A DNA stretch of 42,945 bases from an uncultured Lentisphaeria bacterium (GCA_903863035.1 CAIPAT010000366.1:1-42945); one strand, 5' to 3'; positions 25,172 to 34,373 are shown, counted from the stretch's first letter. The notes: generated from the sequence alone by a model not told the origin. Numbers and translations are program-made.

Positions 25172-26053
25172 ATGAAAAGAGTCTGCAAAAACAATGTTAT
25201 TTACAATACGTCGGCGCATAATCAGCCGGCGATCATGGTGGAGGAACACGAGGAATTCCGCCTGGAGCTGGAAGATTGTTACGGCGGCAGACTAAAGTCT
25301 TCTCAAGATGTTTTCACGAAAGAAATGTGGAACACAGTTAATCCGGCGACCGGACCGGTTTTCATCGCCGGCGCATGTCCCGGCGCCGTGCTTTGTGTCG
25401 AAATCATGGCAATCAATATCGTGGATCATGCAGTTATGCATATTGCCCGGGGCCCGGGCATACTTGGCGAATATGTCGAGGGTGCTGAGACAAGCATTTT
25501 AAAGATCAGAAATGAACAGCTTGAATTCGGCGGCGGACTGATTCTGCCGGTACGTCCGATGATCGGCGTGATTGGCACCGCCCGGGCGGAAGATCCGGTT
25601 TCAACCAGCTTCCCAGGGGAACACGGCGGCAACCTGGACTGCAAGGAGATCACCGCCGGCTCCAGGGTATATCTGCCGGTGAACGTCAGCGGTGCGCTGC
25701 TTTCACTTGGCGATATTCATGCGCTGATGGGGGATGGCGAAGTATGCGGCTGCGGCGCTGAAATGTCCGGTGAAGTTGTTTTGCGGACGCATCTTGAGCA
25801 CTCTTTTATGCCGACGCCTGCAGTTGAAACGATGGATAAAATCCACTTTCTCGGTTCGGCAAAAACTCTTGATGAATGCGAAGCGATTGTTTTACGCAAA
25901 GCTCATGCTTATCTTGTGCAGCGTCTGAAGATGAGCGCCAACGATGCCGTCCGCTTTATGAGCCTGGCAGGCGATCTCGGAGTCTGCCAGGTGGTAGACC
26001 CGCTTAAAACGATGCGGTTTTCGTTGCCGCACCGGATTTGTGAATCAAGCTGA
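25172..26053 (+). CDS. Acetamidase/formamidase family protein
   Basis: A 293-residue cytoplasmic protein of the FmdA/AmdA family. Family hallmarks are PATGPVFIAGACPGAVLCVE near residue 55, GEHGGNLDCKEI in the middle and GDIHALMGDGEVCG after it. The family hydrolyses short-chain amides such as formamide and acetamide to acid and ammonia. The ATG at 25172 is chosen. A TTG at 25142 overlapping the upstream stop is also possible and would add ten residues. With the nitrilase-like gene before it, it could remove formyl or acetyl amide groups during glycan catabolism. Confidence 0.85.
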   Translation: MKRVCKNNVIYNTSAHNQPAIMVEEHEEFRLELEDCYGGRLKSSQDVFTKEMWNTVNPATGPVFIAGACPGAVLCVEIMAINIVDHAVMHIARGPGILGEYVEGAETSILKIRNEQLEFGGGLILPVRPMIGVIGTARAEDPVSTSFPGEHGGNLDCKEITAGSRVYLPVNVSGALLSLGDIHALMGDGEVCGCGAEMSGEVVLRTHLEHSFMPTPAVETMDKIHFLGSAKTLDECEAIVLRKAHAYLVQRLKMSANDAVRFMSLAGDLGVCQVVDPLKTMRFSLPHRICESS

Positions 26054-26068
26054 AAGGGTTTTAATCAA

Positions 26069-27232
26069 ATGAACAGCAGAGAAAGAGTATTGACTGCGCT
26101 GGCTTTTAAAGAAGCGGACCGGGTTCCCGTCGACCTCGGAGGAAGTACCGGAGCCAGCGGCATTCACGTGATTGCCTATCACAATTTGAAGAAATATCTC
26201 GGACTTGGCGGGCCGGTAAAATGCAATGATGTTATGCAGCAGCTGGCGCAGGTGGAGGACGTCATCAGAGAACGGCTGCATATAGACGTTATTCAGGTCA
26301 ACGGCCTGGCATTTCATAAGGAATGGGCGTCGCTTTCCCTGCACAGCAGGCCGGAGAATATGAACGTGCTGTATCCCGCCGGGCTTGATGTCCAAACCGG
26401 AGCCGATGGCGCAAGATTACTCAAAAACGCCGCCGGGCAGCGGTTTCTGATGCCGCCGGGAGCTTATTATTTTGACGCCGAAGACGGCAAAAGCTGGTTT
26501 TCCTGGCCTTACGACCTGACCGATGAAAATCTCGAAGCACTGCAGCGGAATACCCGCAGGATTTATGAAGAAACCGAATATGCGGTTTCCGCTAATTTTG
26601 GCGGAAATTTCTTTTCCGTGGAGCCGGAATTTATGATGGACCTGATGCTGGAGCCGGAAAAAATCGGGGATATGCTGGCGAAGCGCTGTGATGAGATGAT
26701 TAAAAAATATGAGATGCTGCACCAGGCCATCGGCAAATATACTTTTTGTATTACTTTTGCCGATGACTTCGGATCGCAGAACGCGCCGATGCTTTCGCCG
26801 GATATTTTCCGTGAACGGATTGCGCCGCATTATAAGAAATTCACCGCGTGGCTGCATTCCAGGACCAACTGGAAACTGTATCTGCACTCCTGCGGCGCGA
26901 TTGAGCCGCTGATCGACAATATCGTCGAAATGGGTGCAGATATTCTCAATCCGGTGCAGATTTCCGCCGCCGGCATGGACCCGGTCAAATTGAAGGAAAA
27001 ATATGGCAGGAAGATCGTCTTCTGGGGCGGCGGCTGCGATACCCAGAACATTCTGGGCAAAGCGGATAAAACAACGCTGGAGGAACATGTTAAAAACCTT
27101 ATCCGGATCTTCGCTCCGGGCGGCGGTTTTGTCTTCAACCAGGTTCACGCCATCCAGCCGCTGGTGCCGCCGGAAGATATTTGCACCGTTTTCGAGGCTG
27201 CATTTAAATATGGATCATATCCAATAAAATAG
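26069..27232 (+). CDS. UroD-family protein 1, MtaA/CmuA-like putative methyltransferase
   Basis: A 387-residue member of the uroporphyrinogen decarboxylase superfamily. It begins NSRERVLTALAFKEADRVPV, typical of the MtaA/CmuA branch, and lacks the Arg-rich N-terminal motif of true HemE. It keeps the zinc motif His-x-Cys...Cys: His273 and Cys275 in LHSCG, and Cys323 in GGGCDT, as in corrinoid-dependent methyltransferases. It is therefore more likely to transfer or remove a methyl group than to work in haem synthesis. No corrinoid protein is encoded in the window. A paralogue lies at 30393 in the same operon. Confidence 0.8.
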   Translation: MNSRERVLTALAFKEADRVPVDLGGSTGASGIHVIAYHNLKKYLGLGGPVKCNDVMQQLAQVEDVIRERLHIDVIQVNGLAFHKEWASLSLHSRPENMNVLYPAGLDVQTGADGARLLKNAAGQRFLMPPGAYYFDAEDGKSWFSWPYDLTDENLEALQRNTRRIYEETEYAVSANFGGNFFSVEPEFMMDLMLEPEKIGDMLAKRCDEMIKKYEMLHQAIGKYTFCITFADDFGSQNAPMLSPDIFRERIAPHYKKFTAWLHSRTNWKLYLHSCGAIEPLIDNIVEMGADILNPVQISAAGMDPVKLKEKYGRKIVFWGGGCDTQNILGKADKTTLEEHVKNLIRIFAPGGGFVFNQVHAIQPLVPPEDICTVFEAAFKYGSYPIK

Positions 27233-27241
27233 GAGGGATAA

Positions 27242-27676
27242 ATGTTAAAAACAAAGTTGATACACCCGCAAATACTGGAAGCGCTGGCCAGTTCCGGCCA
27301 TTTCTCGCAAGTCCTGATCGCCGACGGTAATTTTCCGGTCGCGACATGTTCAAATCCGCTTTCTAAAAAAGTATTTCTCAATCTGGCTCCAGGTGTATTG
27401 AATTGCACCCAGGTATTGGCGGCGCTAATGGATGTTATTGTGATTCAGGAAGCAACCGTTATGACCCCGCCGGAAAACTTTAAACCGGATATTCACGACG
27501 AATACCGGACGATGCTGGGCGCTGGCGCTGCATGGTCGGACATGGAACGCTGGGCTTTCTACGATAAAATCAAATCTCCGAACACTTCATTGATTATCGC
27601 AACCGGGGAACAGCGCAGATTCGCCAATCTCCTGCTTACAATCGGCGTGGTAAAACTGGCGGAAGAAAGTTTTTAA
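27242..27676 (+). CDS. FucU/RbsD-family sugar mutarotase
   Basis: This 144-residue protein matches the RbsD/FucU fold: HPQILEALASSGHFSQVLIA with catalytic-type His20, ADGNFP, and near the C-terminus FYDKIKSPNTSLIIATGE. These enzymes interconvert sugar anomers (L-fucose for FucU, D-ribose for RbsD). The longer loop and overall look favour FucU. Its presence shows that the operon handles a free reducing sugar, possibly fucose or a related deoxysugar. It has a strong ribosome site (GGAGGGA). Confidence 0.85.
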   Translation: MLKTKLIHPQILEALASSGHFSQVLIADGNFPVATCSNPLSKKVFLNLAPGVLNCTQVLAALMDVIVIQEATVMTPPENFKPDIHDEYRTMLGAGAAWSDMERWAFYDKIKSPNTSLIIATGEQRRFANLLLTIGVVKLAEESF

Positions 27677-27691
27677 AACAGAGGAAATATT

Positions 27692-29602
27692 ATGTTTGAT
27701 AAAGACCTGAGAAGTTTACGTACTTTTTTATATGATGCCTACTGGCCTCCGTTTACGCCGGAGTTAAGCTATGACGCAGCGCAGGGCATCGAATTGTGCA
27801 AAAAAGCCCATGCCAATGCCATCCGTTTCGGTTCCATCGGGAAGTATGCGCTTTATCCCAGCAGGATTGTTCCCAGTCACCCGAAATTAAACAATCGCGA
27901 TCTGTTGCAGGAAACCATTGAGGCCGGAAAAAACGCCGGAGTCAGGGTTATCGGGTATATTCCGGTCGGGCATGCCCTGCCTGCCGGCTGGCTGAAACAA
28001 TTGAAACCGGACTGGATATTCCGCAACGAAGCAGGCGAGCCGGTGGCTCCGGAGGTACAATATCGTCATTTTGGCGGTGAAACGCTGTTCTCTGTCTGCG
28101 CTTTCGGCGCGTACCGGCAGGCAATACGCGCTATCGTGAATGAAATTATCGATCACGACATTTATGCGGTATATCTTGACGGACCGTATCAGGGCTGGGG
28201 GGTGGAACATCTGATTTGCCAGTGTGAATCGTGCAAAAAACGCTTTATGGCTGAAACTGGTTATAAACTGCCGGACAATCAGCAGAAGAAGGAACTTGGC
28301 GGCATTTATCTGGAATGGAGCAGAAATAACCTGCTGGGATTATTGAGAGAAATCCGGCAGACGACTAAAGCGAAAAATCTGCCGCTGATGATGAACCGTA
28401 CCGCAGGATTGCTGTGCGGAACCCGCTTCGAAATCGAAATGCTCAAAGAAGTAGATTGTTTTCTTATCGAATCAGATCACGGAGGAATTGAAGGTTGCAG
28501 CGTGGCCTCGGCTTTAGATAAGAGGATTTGGAACTATACCAACCGCCACGCCTGGCATCCGCGACTTTCAAATGCGCCGTTTGAACAGCAAAGCCTGCTT
28601 TGCGGCCGCAATACTCTGAGCTTCGGCGGCATTCCGATCATCTCTTATGCCGGCAGGTTTTTCAACTCGGATAAGCATATCGGCTCCATTGCTCGTCTGT
28701 TTAAAGACAGCGAAAAAGCGCTGGGAATTGCACCCGGAGCCGTCATGAGCCGTTTCGCCTGCGTACTGCGCAATTCCAACGAACGGCAATTTGCTGTCGC
28801 CGATATTGACGGGGTGGAAATCACGGATGAAGCGATCAATATTGCCGACAGTTTCAGCGCATCCGGAATTCCGGTCATGGTATTGCCGGATTTATTTCTG
28901 GATAACGCCGAATTGATTAATTCCTTCAAAATCCTGTTCGTCACGGAATATATTAAACTTAATCCGGAACGGGAGGAATTCCTGCATAGATTTGCCCGGA
29001 ACGGGGGAACGGTTGTCTTCACCGGCATTGTTCCGCCGGAATTTACCGGTGTTGTTCCGTCAGTTCCGGACTCCAGGCTGCAAGCCGCCATGGACACTCA
29101 ATACTGGTGCGAGAAACGCTACGACTGTTATTTGCGGTCGCCCGGTTTTGACTTGCTTCCTCAGATCAAAAGTCATATTCTTAAGAGCGTTGACGCCGAT
29201 GTCATTGCGGCAAGCATTATTTTTGATGCCGACGGCGAAATATCCTATCCGTCAGTTTTCAAGCGGAAAACAGGCAAAGGCTGCTGCATTGTTTTCGATT
29301 CGCCGATTGAAAAGATTCTGTCTGGAACTGGCGGCGAAATAGATCGTTTTTTCAAGAGCGTTTGCATGGATGAGATCAAACCGCCGCTTGCTTTACGCGA
29401 AAACAGTATTCCAGTATCGGTATCTTTATTGGAAAATGCCGATGCGCAGTTCCTCTATGTGGCGGCGTCCGGAACCGGAAGTATAAAGTTCTCCACAGAT
29501 TCCGGCAAAACCGGACTAACCAATTTTGGCGGAGAACTAAAGCAGGACGGCAATGACTTCAGCTTGGACTTTAATGAATTTGAAATTGTAACACTAAAAT
29601 AA
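27692..29602 (+). CDS. Putative glycoside hydrolase, GHL6/GH42-like architecture
   Basis: A 636-residue cytoplasmic protein with a TIM-barrel N-terminal domain (ANAIRFGSIGKYALYP, AGVRVIGYIPVG, YAVYLDGPYQGW) and the Cys motif C-x-C-x2-C before KKRFMAETGYKLP, typical of GHL6 and some GH42-like proteins. A Rossmann-like middle domain of the beta-galactosidase trimerisation type (about 365-500: GIPVMVLPDLFLDN, LHRFARNGGTVVFTG) and a small C-terminal beta domain follow. Asp in YLDGP is a candidate catalytic residue. It lacks a signal peptide, so it probably acts on imported oligosaccharide. The substrate may be a fucoside or galactoside, guessed from the FucU neighbour and the fold. Confidence 0.65.
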   Translation: MFDKDLRSLRTFLYDAYWPPFTPELSYDAAQGIELCKKAHANAIRFGSIGKYALYPSRIVPSHPKLNNRDLLQETIEAGKNAGVRVIGYIPVGHALPAGWLKQLKPDWIFRNEAGEPVAPEVQYRHFGGETLFSVCAFGAYRQAIRAIVNEIIDHDIYAVYLDGPYQGWGVEHLICQCESCKKRFMAETGYKLPDNQQKKELGGIYLEWSRNNLLGLLREIRQTTKAKNLPLMMNRTAGLLCGTRFEIEMLKEVDCFLIESDHGGIEGCSVASALDKRIWNYTNRHAWHPRLSNAPFEQQSLLCGRNTLSFGGIPIISYAGRFFNSDKHIGSIARLFKDSEKALGIAPGAVMSRFACVLRNSNERQFAVADIDGVEITDEAINIADSFSASGIPVMVLPDLFLDNAELINSFKILFVTEYIKLNPEREEFLHRFARNGGTVVFTGIVPPEFTGVVPSVPDSRLQAAMDTQYWCEKRYDCYLRSPGFDLLPQIKSHILKSVDADVIAASIIFDADGEISYPSVFKRKTGKGCCIVFDSPIEKILSGTGGEIDRFFKSVCMDEIKPPLALRENSIPVSVSLLENADAQFLYVAASGTGSIKFSTDSGKTGLTNFGGELKQDGNDFSLDFNEFEIVTLK

Positions 29603-29616
29603 GGAGTGTAAGTAAA

Positions 29617-30381
29617 ATGGGTTCTTTAAAAGGCAAAAAAGCTCTCGTGACAGGCGCTGAACAGGGTATCGGACAGGCAGTGGCAAATCTGCTCGCTGAA
29701 AACGGCTGCGATGTGGCCATACATTACTATGCAAGTCGCGAAATGGCCGAGGAAAATGCTAATTTCACAAGATCAAAAGGCGGCAGATCAGATATTTTTC
29801 ATGCTGACCTGACGAAAGAAGAGGATGCCGTGGCGATGGTATCGGCGGCGGCGCAATTCCTTGGCGGAATAGACATTCTGGTGAACAACGTCGGCGATCT
29901 TGTGAAGAGAAAATTTTTGGGTGAAATAGATATGGATTTCTGGAAGAGAGTCTATGACATCAACGTTACATCAGCCATGATGGTAACCAGAGAAGCTCTT
30001 CCGTATCTTGAGAAAAACAGTGATGGCGCGAGCATCATAAATCTGGCATCCCTCGCTGGAAGAAAAGGCGGACATCCAGGTTCGCTCGTATATTCAACAT
30101 GCAAGGGCGCGATTCTGACATGGACAAGAGCGCTTTCAAATGAGCTTTCTCCCAAAGGAATCCGGGTGAATGCTGTTGCTCCCGGATTAATCCTCGGAAC
30201 AAAATTCCACGCCACCCACACCACCAAAGAGTCGGCGGACGAAACGATCAAAGGAATCCCGCTCGGCAGAGCCGGCAACCCTGAAGACGTCGCAAGAACT
30301 ATTGTCTTCCTGGCATCCGAATACGACGGTTTTATTACCGGAGCAACTATAGATATTAACGGCGGAGTATATTGCGCCTGA
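29617..30381 (+). CDS. Short-chain dehydrogenase/reductase
   Basis: A 254-residue classical SDR with the nucleotide-binding motif TGAEQGIG (12-19), NNVG, the catalytic Ser145, Tyr159 and Lys163 (YSTCK), and the C-terminal GATIDINGG typical of FabG-like enzymes. In a sugar operon with a mutarotase, it most likely oxidises a free sugar to the lactone (like L-fucose dehydrogenases) and is not a fatty-acid enzyme. Cofactor preference is not clear from the sequence. Confidence 0.85.
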   Translation: MGSLKGKKALVTGAEQGIGQAVANLLAENGCDVAIHYYASREMAEENANFTRSKGGRSDIFHADLTKEEDAVAMVSAAAQFLGGIDILVNNVGDLVKRKFLGEIDMDFWKRVYDINVTSAMMVTREALPYLEKNSDGASIINLASLAGRKGGHPGSLVYSTCKGAILTWTRALSNELSPKGIRVNAVAPGLILGTKFHATHTTKESADETIKGIPLGRAGNPEDVARTIVFLASEYDGFITGATIDINGGVYCA

Positions 30382-30392
30382 GCAGAGGATAT

Positions 30393-31595
30393 ATGTCTAA
30401 AGCATTGAAAGAGGCTTTATACCACTTCTTTGAAGTGTATAACGGTCCGGAAAATCAGCGGCGGCTAGACTTGATCGCCAGGCATAACAAGCTGGAAATC
30501 ACGGAAAAAAGTCCGGTTTATTTTTCAATTCCATTCGACTGGTCAATCATGCGGATGAACCTGTGGATGGAACTGTTAAATCTGCCGCTGGATCTTGAAG
30601 CAATCATGTCTGCCACAGGGGAATATCCCCGTGAACTTGCCGAACAGGTAATTATTTTCCAGTTGAAGCAGAGGATTTTTTATATTGAACAAATGCCTGG
30701 GGACTGGCCCGTCTATCAATCCGTTAGCACAAACTTCAATCTGCTTTGGATCAGGAATAAGGACAGGCGGAACCCGATCTGGAATGAAATAGATTATAAC
30801 CTGAAAAGCGGCGATTTTCATCTGGAGCCTTTTATCAACAGTGAAGTGGATTTTGACCATATCTCCATTCAGCCGTATCATTTTGACCCGGAATTGCACC
30901 GGAAACGTCAGGCGGTGTTTTCCGAACTTACCGAAGGAAATTTTACCATCCAGGACGACAATCTTGGTTTTGGCTACCTCAGCAAGCCCGGTTCTCCGTT
31001 TGAGGAGACCTGCCGGGTGCGCGGCATGATCAATGTGCTGATGGATATGAGGGAAAATCCGGCTTTTGTTCACCGCATGATGGCGTTTTTCACTGACCTG
31101 TCCATAAAGCGGTCAAAAGAGATGAATGAGAAAACCGGTAAAGACTGTTTTATGCCGTCAATCGGCGGGGACGATGTCAACTGCCAGATGTTTTCTCCGG
31201 ACGATTATGCTGAATTCATCTATCCGTACGAACTGGAATGCTCCAGGCATGGCAGGAATTACTACTATCACAGTTGCGGCAGCCTGACACCGGTTTACAA
31301 TCGGATTGCAACGCTGCATAATCTGGCAAAAGTCCATGTCAGTCCGTGGTCGGATTTGCAGACTGCGGCTGACGTGTTTAATGGCTGTAAAGTAATACTC
31401 CAGAAATTAATGGATACCCAGAAAGACATCCTTAACCGGAGTGCCGGTGAGATGCTGGCTCAGATTAAGGGTATCAAGAACACGGTGAATGCGTCCGTGG
31501 CGGAAGTCGCATGTCATTGTGAGACCATTGATTCATTTGAAAAGTCAAAAGAATTCATCAGGCTGGCTGACAAATACCTGACCAGAGAAGAATAA
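30393..31595 (+). CDS. UroD-family protein 2, putative methyltransferase
   Basis: A 400-residue distant paralogue of the product at 26069. The ATG at 30393 (ribosome site AGAGGAT) is chosen over a TTG at 30372. It retains the HxC zinc pair (His293, Cys295 in YHSCGSL) and the overall UroD barrel, but the third Cys position differs (NGCKVIL), so metal binding may be altered. HemE-specific N-terminal arginines are absent. Two different UroD-family members in one catabolic operon recall paired methyltransferases that serve one methylated substrate. Confidence 0.7.
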   Translation: MSKALKEALYHFFEVYNGPENQRRLDLIARHNKLEITEKSPVYFSIPFDWSIMRMNLWMELLNLPLDLEAIMSATGEYPRELAEQVIIFQLKQRIFYIEQMPGDWPVYQSVSTNFNLLWIRNKDRRNPIWNEIDYNLKSGDFHLEPFINSEVDFDHISIQPYHFDPELHRKRQAVFSELTEGNFTIQDDNLGFGYLSKPGSPFEETCRVRGMINVLMDMRENPAFVHRMMAFFTDLSIKRSKEMNEKTGKDCFMPSIGGDDVNCQMFSPDDYAEFIYPYELECSRHGRNYYYHSCGSLTPVYNRIATLHNLAKVHVSPWSDLQTAADVFNGCKVILQKLMDTQKDILNRSAGEMLAQIKGIKNTVNASVAEVACHCETIDSFEKSKEFIRLADKYLTREE

Positions 31596-31615
31596 ATGTT
31601 TTAAGGAAGCAAAAT

Positions 31616-33640
31616 ATGAGCACTAAAGCAACGATTACGCGACAGCATGATACCCTTCTGCTAAACAATAAATTTTTACAGATAAAAGTGTCGCTGACCC
31701 CTTTTTTTAAAATTGATGAATTCGCCAGTATTAAAGGCGGTGCCATTGTCAGGAGCGAAAGCCATCTGCTGCTGGCTGATCGTCTGAACTATGACTTATA
31801 CAAGTCGGGAAACTGCCGGTTTGAAGGGCTTGAAATCACCGTTCCTGAAGCGCTTTATCAGTCTTCCGGGGCCAAGGCGGTGCTGACTTGCAAAATCGCG
31901 GTTCCCGGCGGCGAATTGACCTTGATCCGCCATCTGTACCTTTACGACGACGCGGCGGCTATCCGCTGGTATGATCTCTACAGTTCAACCGTTCCGCTGG
32001 CCGGAATGTATTATTCCGATCTCGGCGGATTCAAGGTGGAAACAGATATTCCGCCAATCTGCGTGGATTATTTCACCTGTACCGACCAGTCCAACTGGCG
32101 GCTCAAGGAAAAAGCCGCAACCGCTAAAAATCAGGGTAATTTTCTGTTGTTTCCGGACGATGGCGGCAAAGGCGTATTTTTCTACAAGGAAGGGCCGTTC
32201 CCCGACAGTCAGCCGATTAAAGGCGAATATGACTTTTTATGGAACAGTTCTGCATCCAGCGTAAATATGGCCGGGCTTGGCTTTGACAATTTGCGTTCCG
32301 GTGAATTGCGCCGCGCAAACGGCTGTGTCATCGGCTTGATTGAAGAATCAAGTTCGCTGCTGGGACTGCATCGCTATCAGGCGGCGCGTTACAATTGCGA
32401 CCCGGCGTCCGAAGTCGAAACCCTGGCTAATTCCTGGCCTGCTTTCGGCAAGGACATCAACGAGGCGAAGATCATACAGGAAGTGGAGGCCGCCGCCGCT
32501 TCCGGAATTAAAACCCTGTTCATTGATGACGGCTGGTTCGAAACCTTCATGGGTGACGTTGACCTGAAAAAATTCCCCAATTCATTCACCGTAATCAGCC
32601 GGCGTTGTTCCGAACTTGACATCAATCTCGGTATCTGGATGAATCCGCTGGGCATGGACTCGTCGCGTCCGGAAGCCAAAGAATGGGACGGCGCTGAATG
32701 CCGCGACACAATGCTGGAAAGCAATCCATGGAATCTGCTGGCCAGAAGCAACGATTTTGTTCCAGTGGAAATGCGTTCGCTCGGTCACGGCGAAACTTAC
32801 AGCGGCATGGATTTGTGCAATCCGGCATACTTCCGCCATATCCGGGAGAAGATAATCGCTTTATACCGTGAATTCGGAGTTAAACGCTTCAAATTCGACC
32901 TTTACCAGCTGAATCTCTATGATACCCTGCCGGGGGACGCCAACATTCACTACGAAGCCTACCGGCAGCTGTTGCATGAGCTGAAATCGGCCATTCCCGG
33001 ACTGGTGATTTCGATGGATGTCACCCGTCGCAACCGCCCGAATTTCGATTTTGGTCTGGACTACGGCCGCCTGTTTCTGGAAAACCGTGGACGCAGTCTC
33101 AAAGATCACCGTTATTATCACCCGTACATTTCATTGCGGAATCTGTGGTATACGCTCAAATACGCTCCGGCGCGCAAACTGGAAATAGAGATGATGCCGC
33201 AGATTGACGACGCGTGTTATCCGCTGGAATATATTCTGAGTACCGGCGTTTTCGCCAATCCGCTCTACTGGGGAGCGCTGACGGAACTTTCGCAGGGGAA
33301 AAGCTCGGCTGTTCTGGATTTCTTCAACCGCATCGCCCCGCATCGGCTGGAGATTATGCGCGGCCTGATTTTCCCTGCCGGAGAAATGCCGGATAACGGC
33401 AACTTCAGTGTCATCGTATCGGTTTGCCCGGAATTTCCGGAAAAATGTTCCGGCTACATCGGACTTTATCGCAACGGCTCCGCGCAGGATACCGCTAATC
33501 TGAGTATTCCATTGCTCCGTGGACGCAGCCTGAAGCTGGAAGTTGTCTGCGGCAATCCGGGGTCTTCATTTGGCGACGGCGTTTTACATTGCAAATCGGC
33601 TAGCGCATTTGATTTCCAACTCTATCGCTTTAATGAATGA
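31616..33640 (+). CDS. GH36-like alpha-galactosidase-type glycoside hydrolase
   Basis: A 674-residue cytoplasmic protein. The N-terminal beta-sandwich (about 1-265) is followed by the barrel: NSWPAFGKDINEAKI, then LFIDDGWFE and LGIWMNP, all GH36/GH27 landmarks. The nucleophile is Asp428 in RFKFDLYQLN. The usual acid/base motif Cys-x-Ser-Gly-Gly-Gly-Arg-x-Asp is replaced by a segment reading VISMDVTRRNRPNFDFG, so this is a divergent branch with possibly different substrate or mechanism. It presumably releases alpha-linked galactose or a related sugar from an imported oligosaccharide. The ribosome site AAGGAAG is good. Confidence 0.75.
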   Translation: MSTKATITRQHDTLLLNNKFLQIKVSLTPFFKIDEFASIKGGAIVRSESHLLLADRLNYDLYKSGNCRFEGLEITVPEALYQSSGAKAVLTCKIAVPGGELTLIRHLYLYDDAAAIRWYDLYSSTVPLAGMYYSDLGGFKVETDIPPICVDYFTCTDQSNWRLKEKAATAKNQGNFLLFPDDGGKGVFFYKEGPFPDSQPIKGEYDFLWNSSASSVNMAGLGFDNLRSGELRRANGCVIGLIEESSSLLGLHRYQAARYNCDPASEVETLANSWPAFGKDINEAKIIQEVEAAAASGIKTLFIDDGWFETFMGDVDLKKFPNSFTVISRRCSELDINLGIWMNPLGMDSSRPEAKEWDGAECRDTMLESNPWNLLARSNDFVPVEMRSLGHGETYSGMDLCNPAYFRHIREKIIALYREFGVKRFKFDLYQLNLYDTLPGDANIHYEAYRQLLHELKSAIPGLVISMDVTRRNRPNFDFGLDYGRLFLENRGRSLKDHRYYHPYISLRNLWYTLKYAPARKLEIEMMPQIDDACYPLEYILSTGVFANPLYWGALTELSQGKSSAVLDFFNRIAPHRLEIMRGLIFPAGEMPDNGNFSVIVSVCPEFPEKCSGYIGLYRNGSAQDTANLSIPLLRGRSLKLEVVCGNPGSSFGDGVLHCKSASAFDFQLYRFNE

Positions 33641-33655
33641 AACAAAGGCAGCATA

Positions 33656-34282
33656 ATGAACCTGAAAAAACTTATCGAAAACTCTGAATACTTTGTCTGG
33701 CTGGCACTGGGCGACAGCATAACCGAGTATAATCATTGTACTGAAGGCTATGAAAATTATCTTCAGCACTTTGATACGCTGTTAAGGCTGGCGTATTCCA
33801 AGAGAAAATATACTATCATAAATACTGCCGTCGGCGGCAGCTCGTTAAGCAATGACGCGGACTTTGCCATCGACAAAATCCGTCGGTTCAAACCGGACTT
33901 TGTCACCGCCATGTTCGGCATGAATGATTCCGGAGCCGGAAAAGCCGGACAGGAGAAGTTTAAAACCGCGCTGACCGGACTGTGCATGTTCTGCAAAGAT
34001 AACCGGATTCCGCTGTTGCTGCTGACCCAGAACCCGCTGGATTATTCATGCGCCATAGATTGCATACAACGCCGGAAAAACCTGTCCGAATATATGAACA
34101 TCGTCAAGCAGACCGCAGAAGCCTGCGAAGTTGAACTGGCGGACATATATGCCACCTGGTCTAAAGATGTCCTCGATCAGAACAACAATGAGCATTTCAA
34201 GCTGCTGCACGACGGCATACACCCCAATCACAAAGGGCACGAGTATATTTTTGAGATCATCAAAAAGCAAATACATAATTAG
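33656..34282 (+). CDS. SGNH/GDSL-family hydrolase (esterase)
   Basis: A 208-residue cytoplasmic hydrolase with the four SGNH blocks: GDSIT (Ser21), AVGGSS (Gly), FGMND (Asn) and DGIHPN (Asp186, His189). Such enzymes in glycan operons remove acetyl or other ester groups from sugars. It is the last gene of the operon, 15 bp after the GH36-like gene, and two terminator-like structures follow. Confidence 0.85.
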   Translation: MNLKKLIENSEYFVWLALGDSITEYNHCTEGYENYLQHFDTLLRLAYSKRKYTIINTAVGGSSLSNDADFAIDKIRRFKPDFVTAMFGMNDSGAGKAGQEKFKTALTGLCMFCKDNRIPLLLLTQNPLDYSCAIDCIQRRKNLSEYMNIVKQTAEACEVELADIYATWSKDVLDQNNNEHFKLLHDGIHPNHKGHEYIFEIIKKQIHN

Positions 34283-34307
34283 CTATGTTCCGGACGTCTG
34301 TCATTTT

Positions 34308-34373
34308 AACCTCTTGTGTTAGCTGGCAACATGGTTGTCGAACCATGCGTTACCACAGCGCCGGAGGTTTTTT
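34308..34373 (+). terminator. Branched stem-loop ending in a T run
   Basis: Outer arms AACCTC (34308-34313) and GAGGTT (34364-34369) enclose a perfect inner hairpin, CATGGTT-GTCG-AACCATG (34330-34347). Six T residues (34368-34373) follow. It is probably the first terminator of the catabolic operon. The branched fold is more elaborate than usual. Confidence 0.5.

Noticed and set aside
26417..27148. 243-codon open frame antisense to the first UroD-family gene
   Set aside because: No recognisable motif, and the plus strand encodes a full-length UroD-family protein with a ribosome site.
26069..27232. hemE (uroporphyrinogen decarboxylase of haem synthesis)
   Set aside because: The conserved N-terminal substrate-binding Arg motif of HemE is absent, while the methyltransferase-type HxC...C zinc motif is present.
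29617..30381. fabG of fatty-acid synthesis
   Set aside because: The sequence is a generic SDR. Its place in a sugar operon with a mutarotase argues for a sugar dehydrogenase, so no symbol is given.
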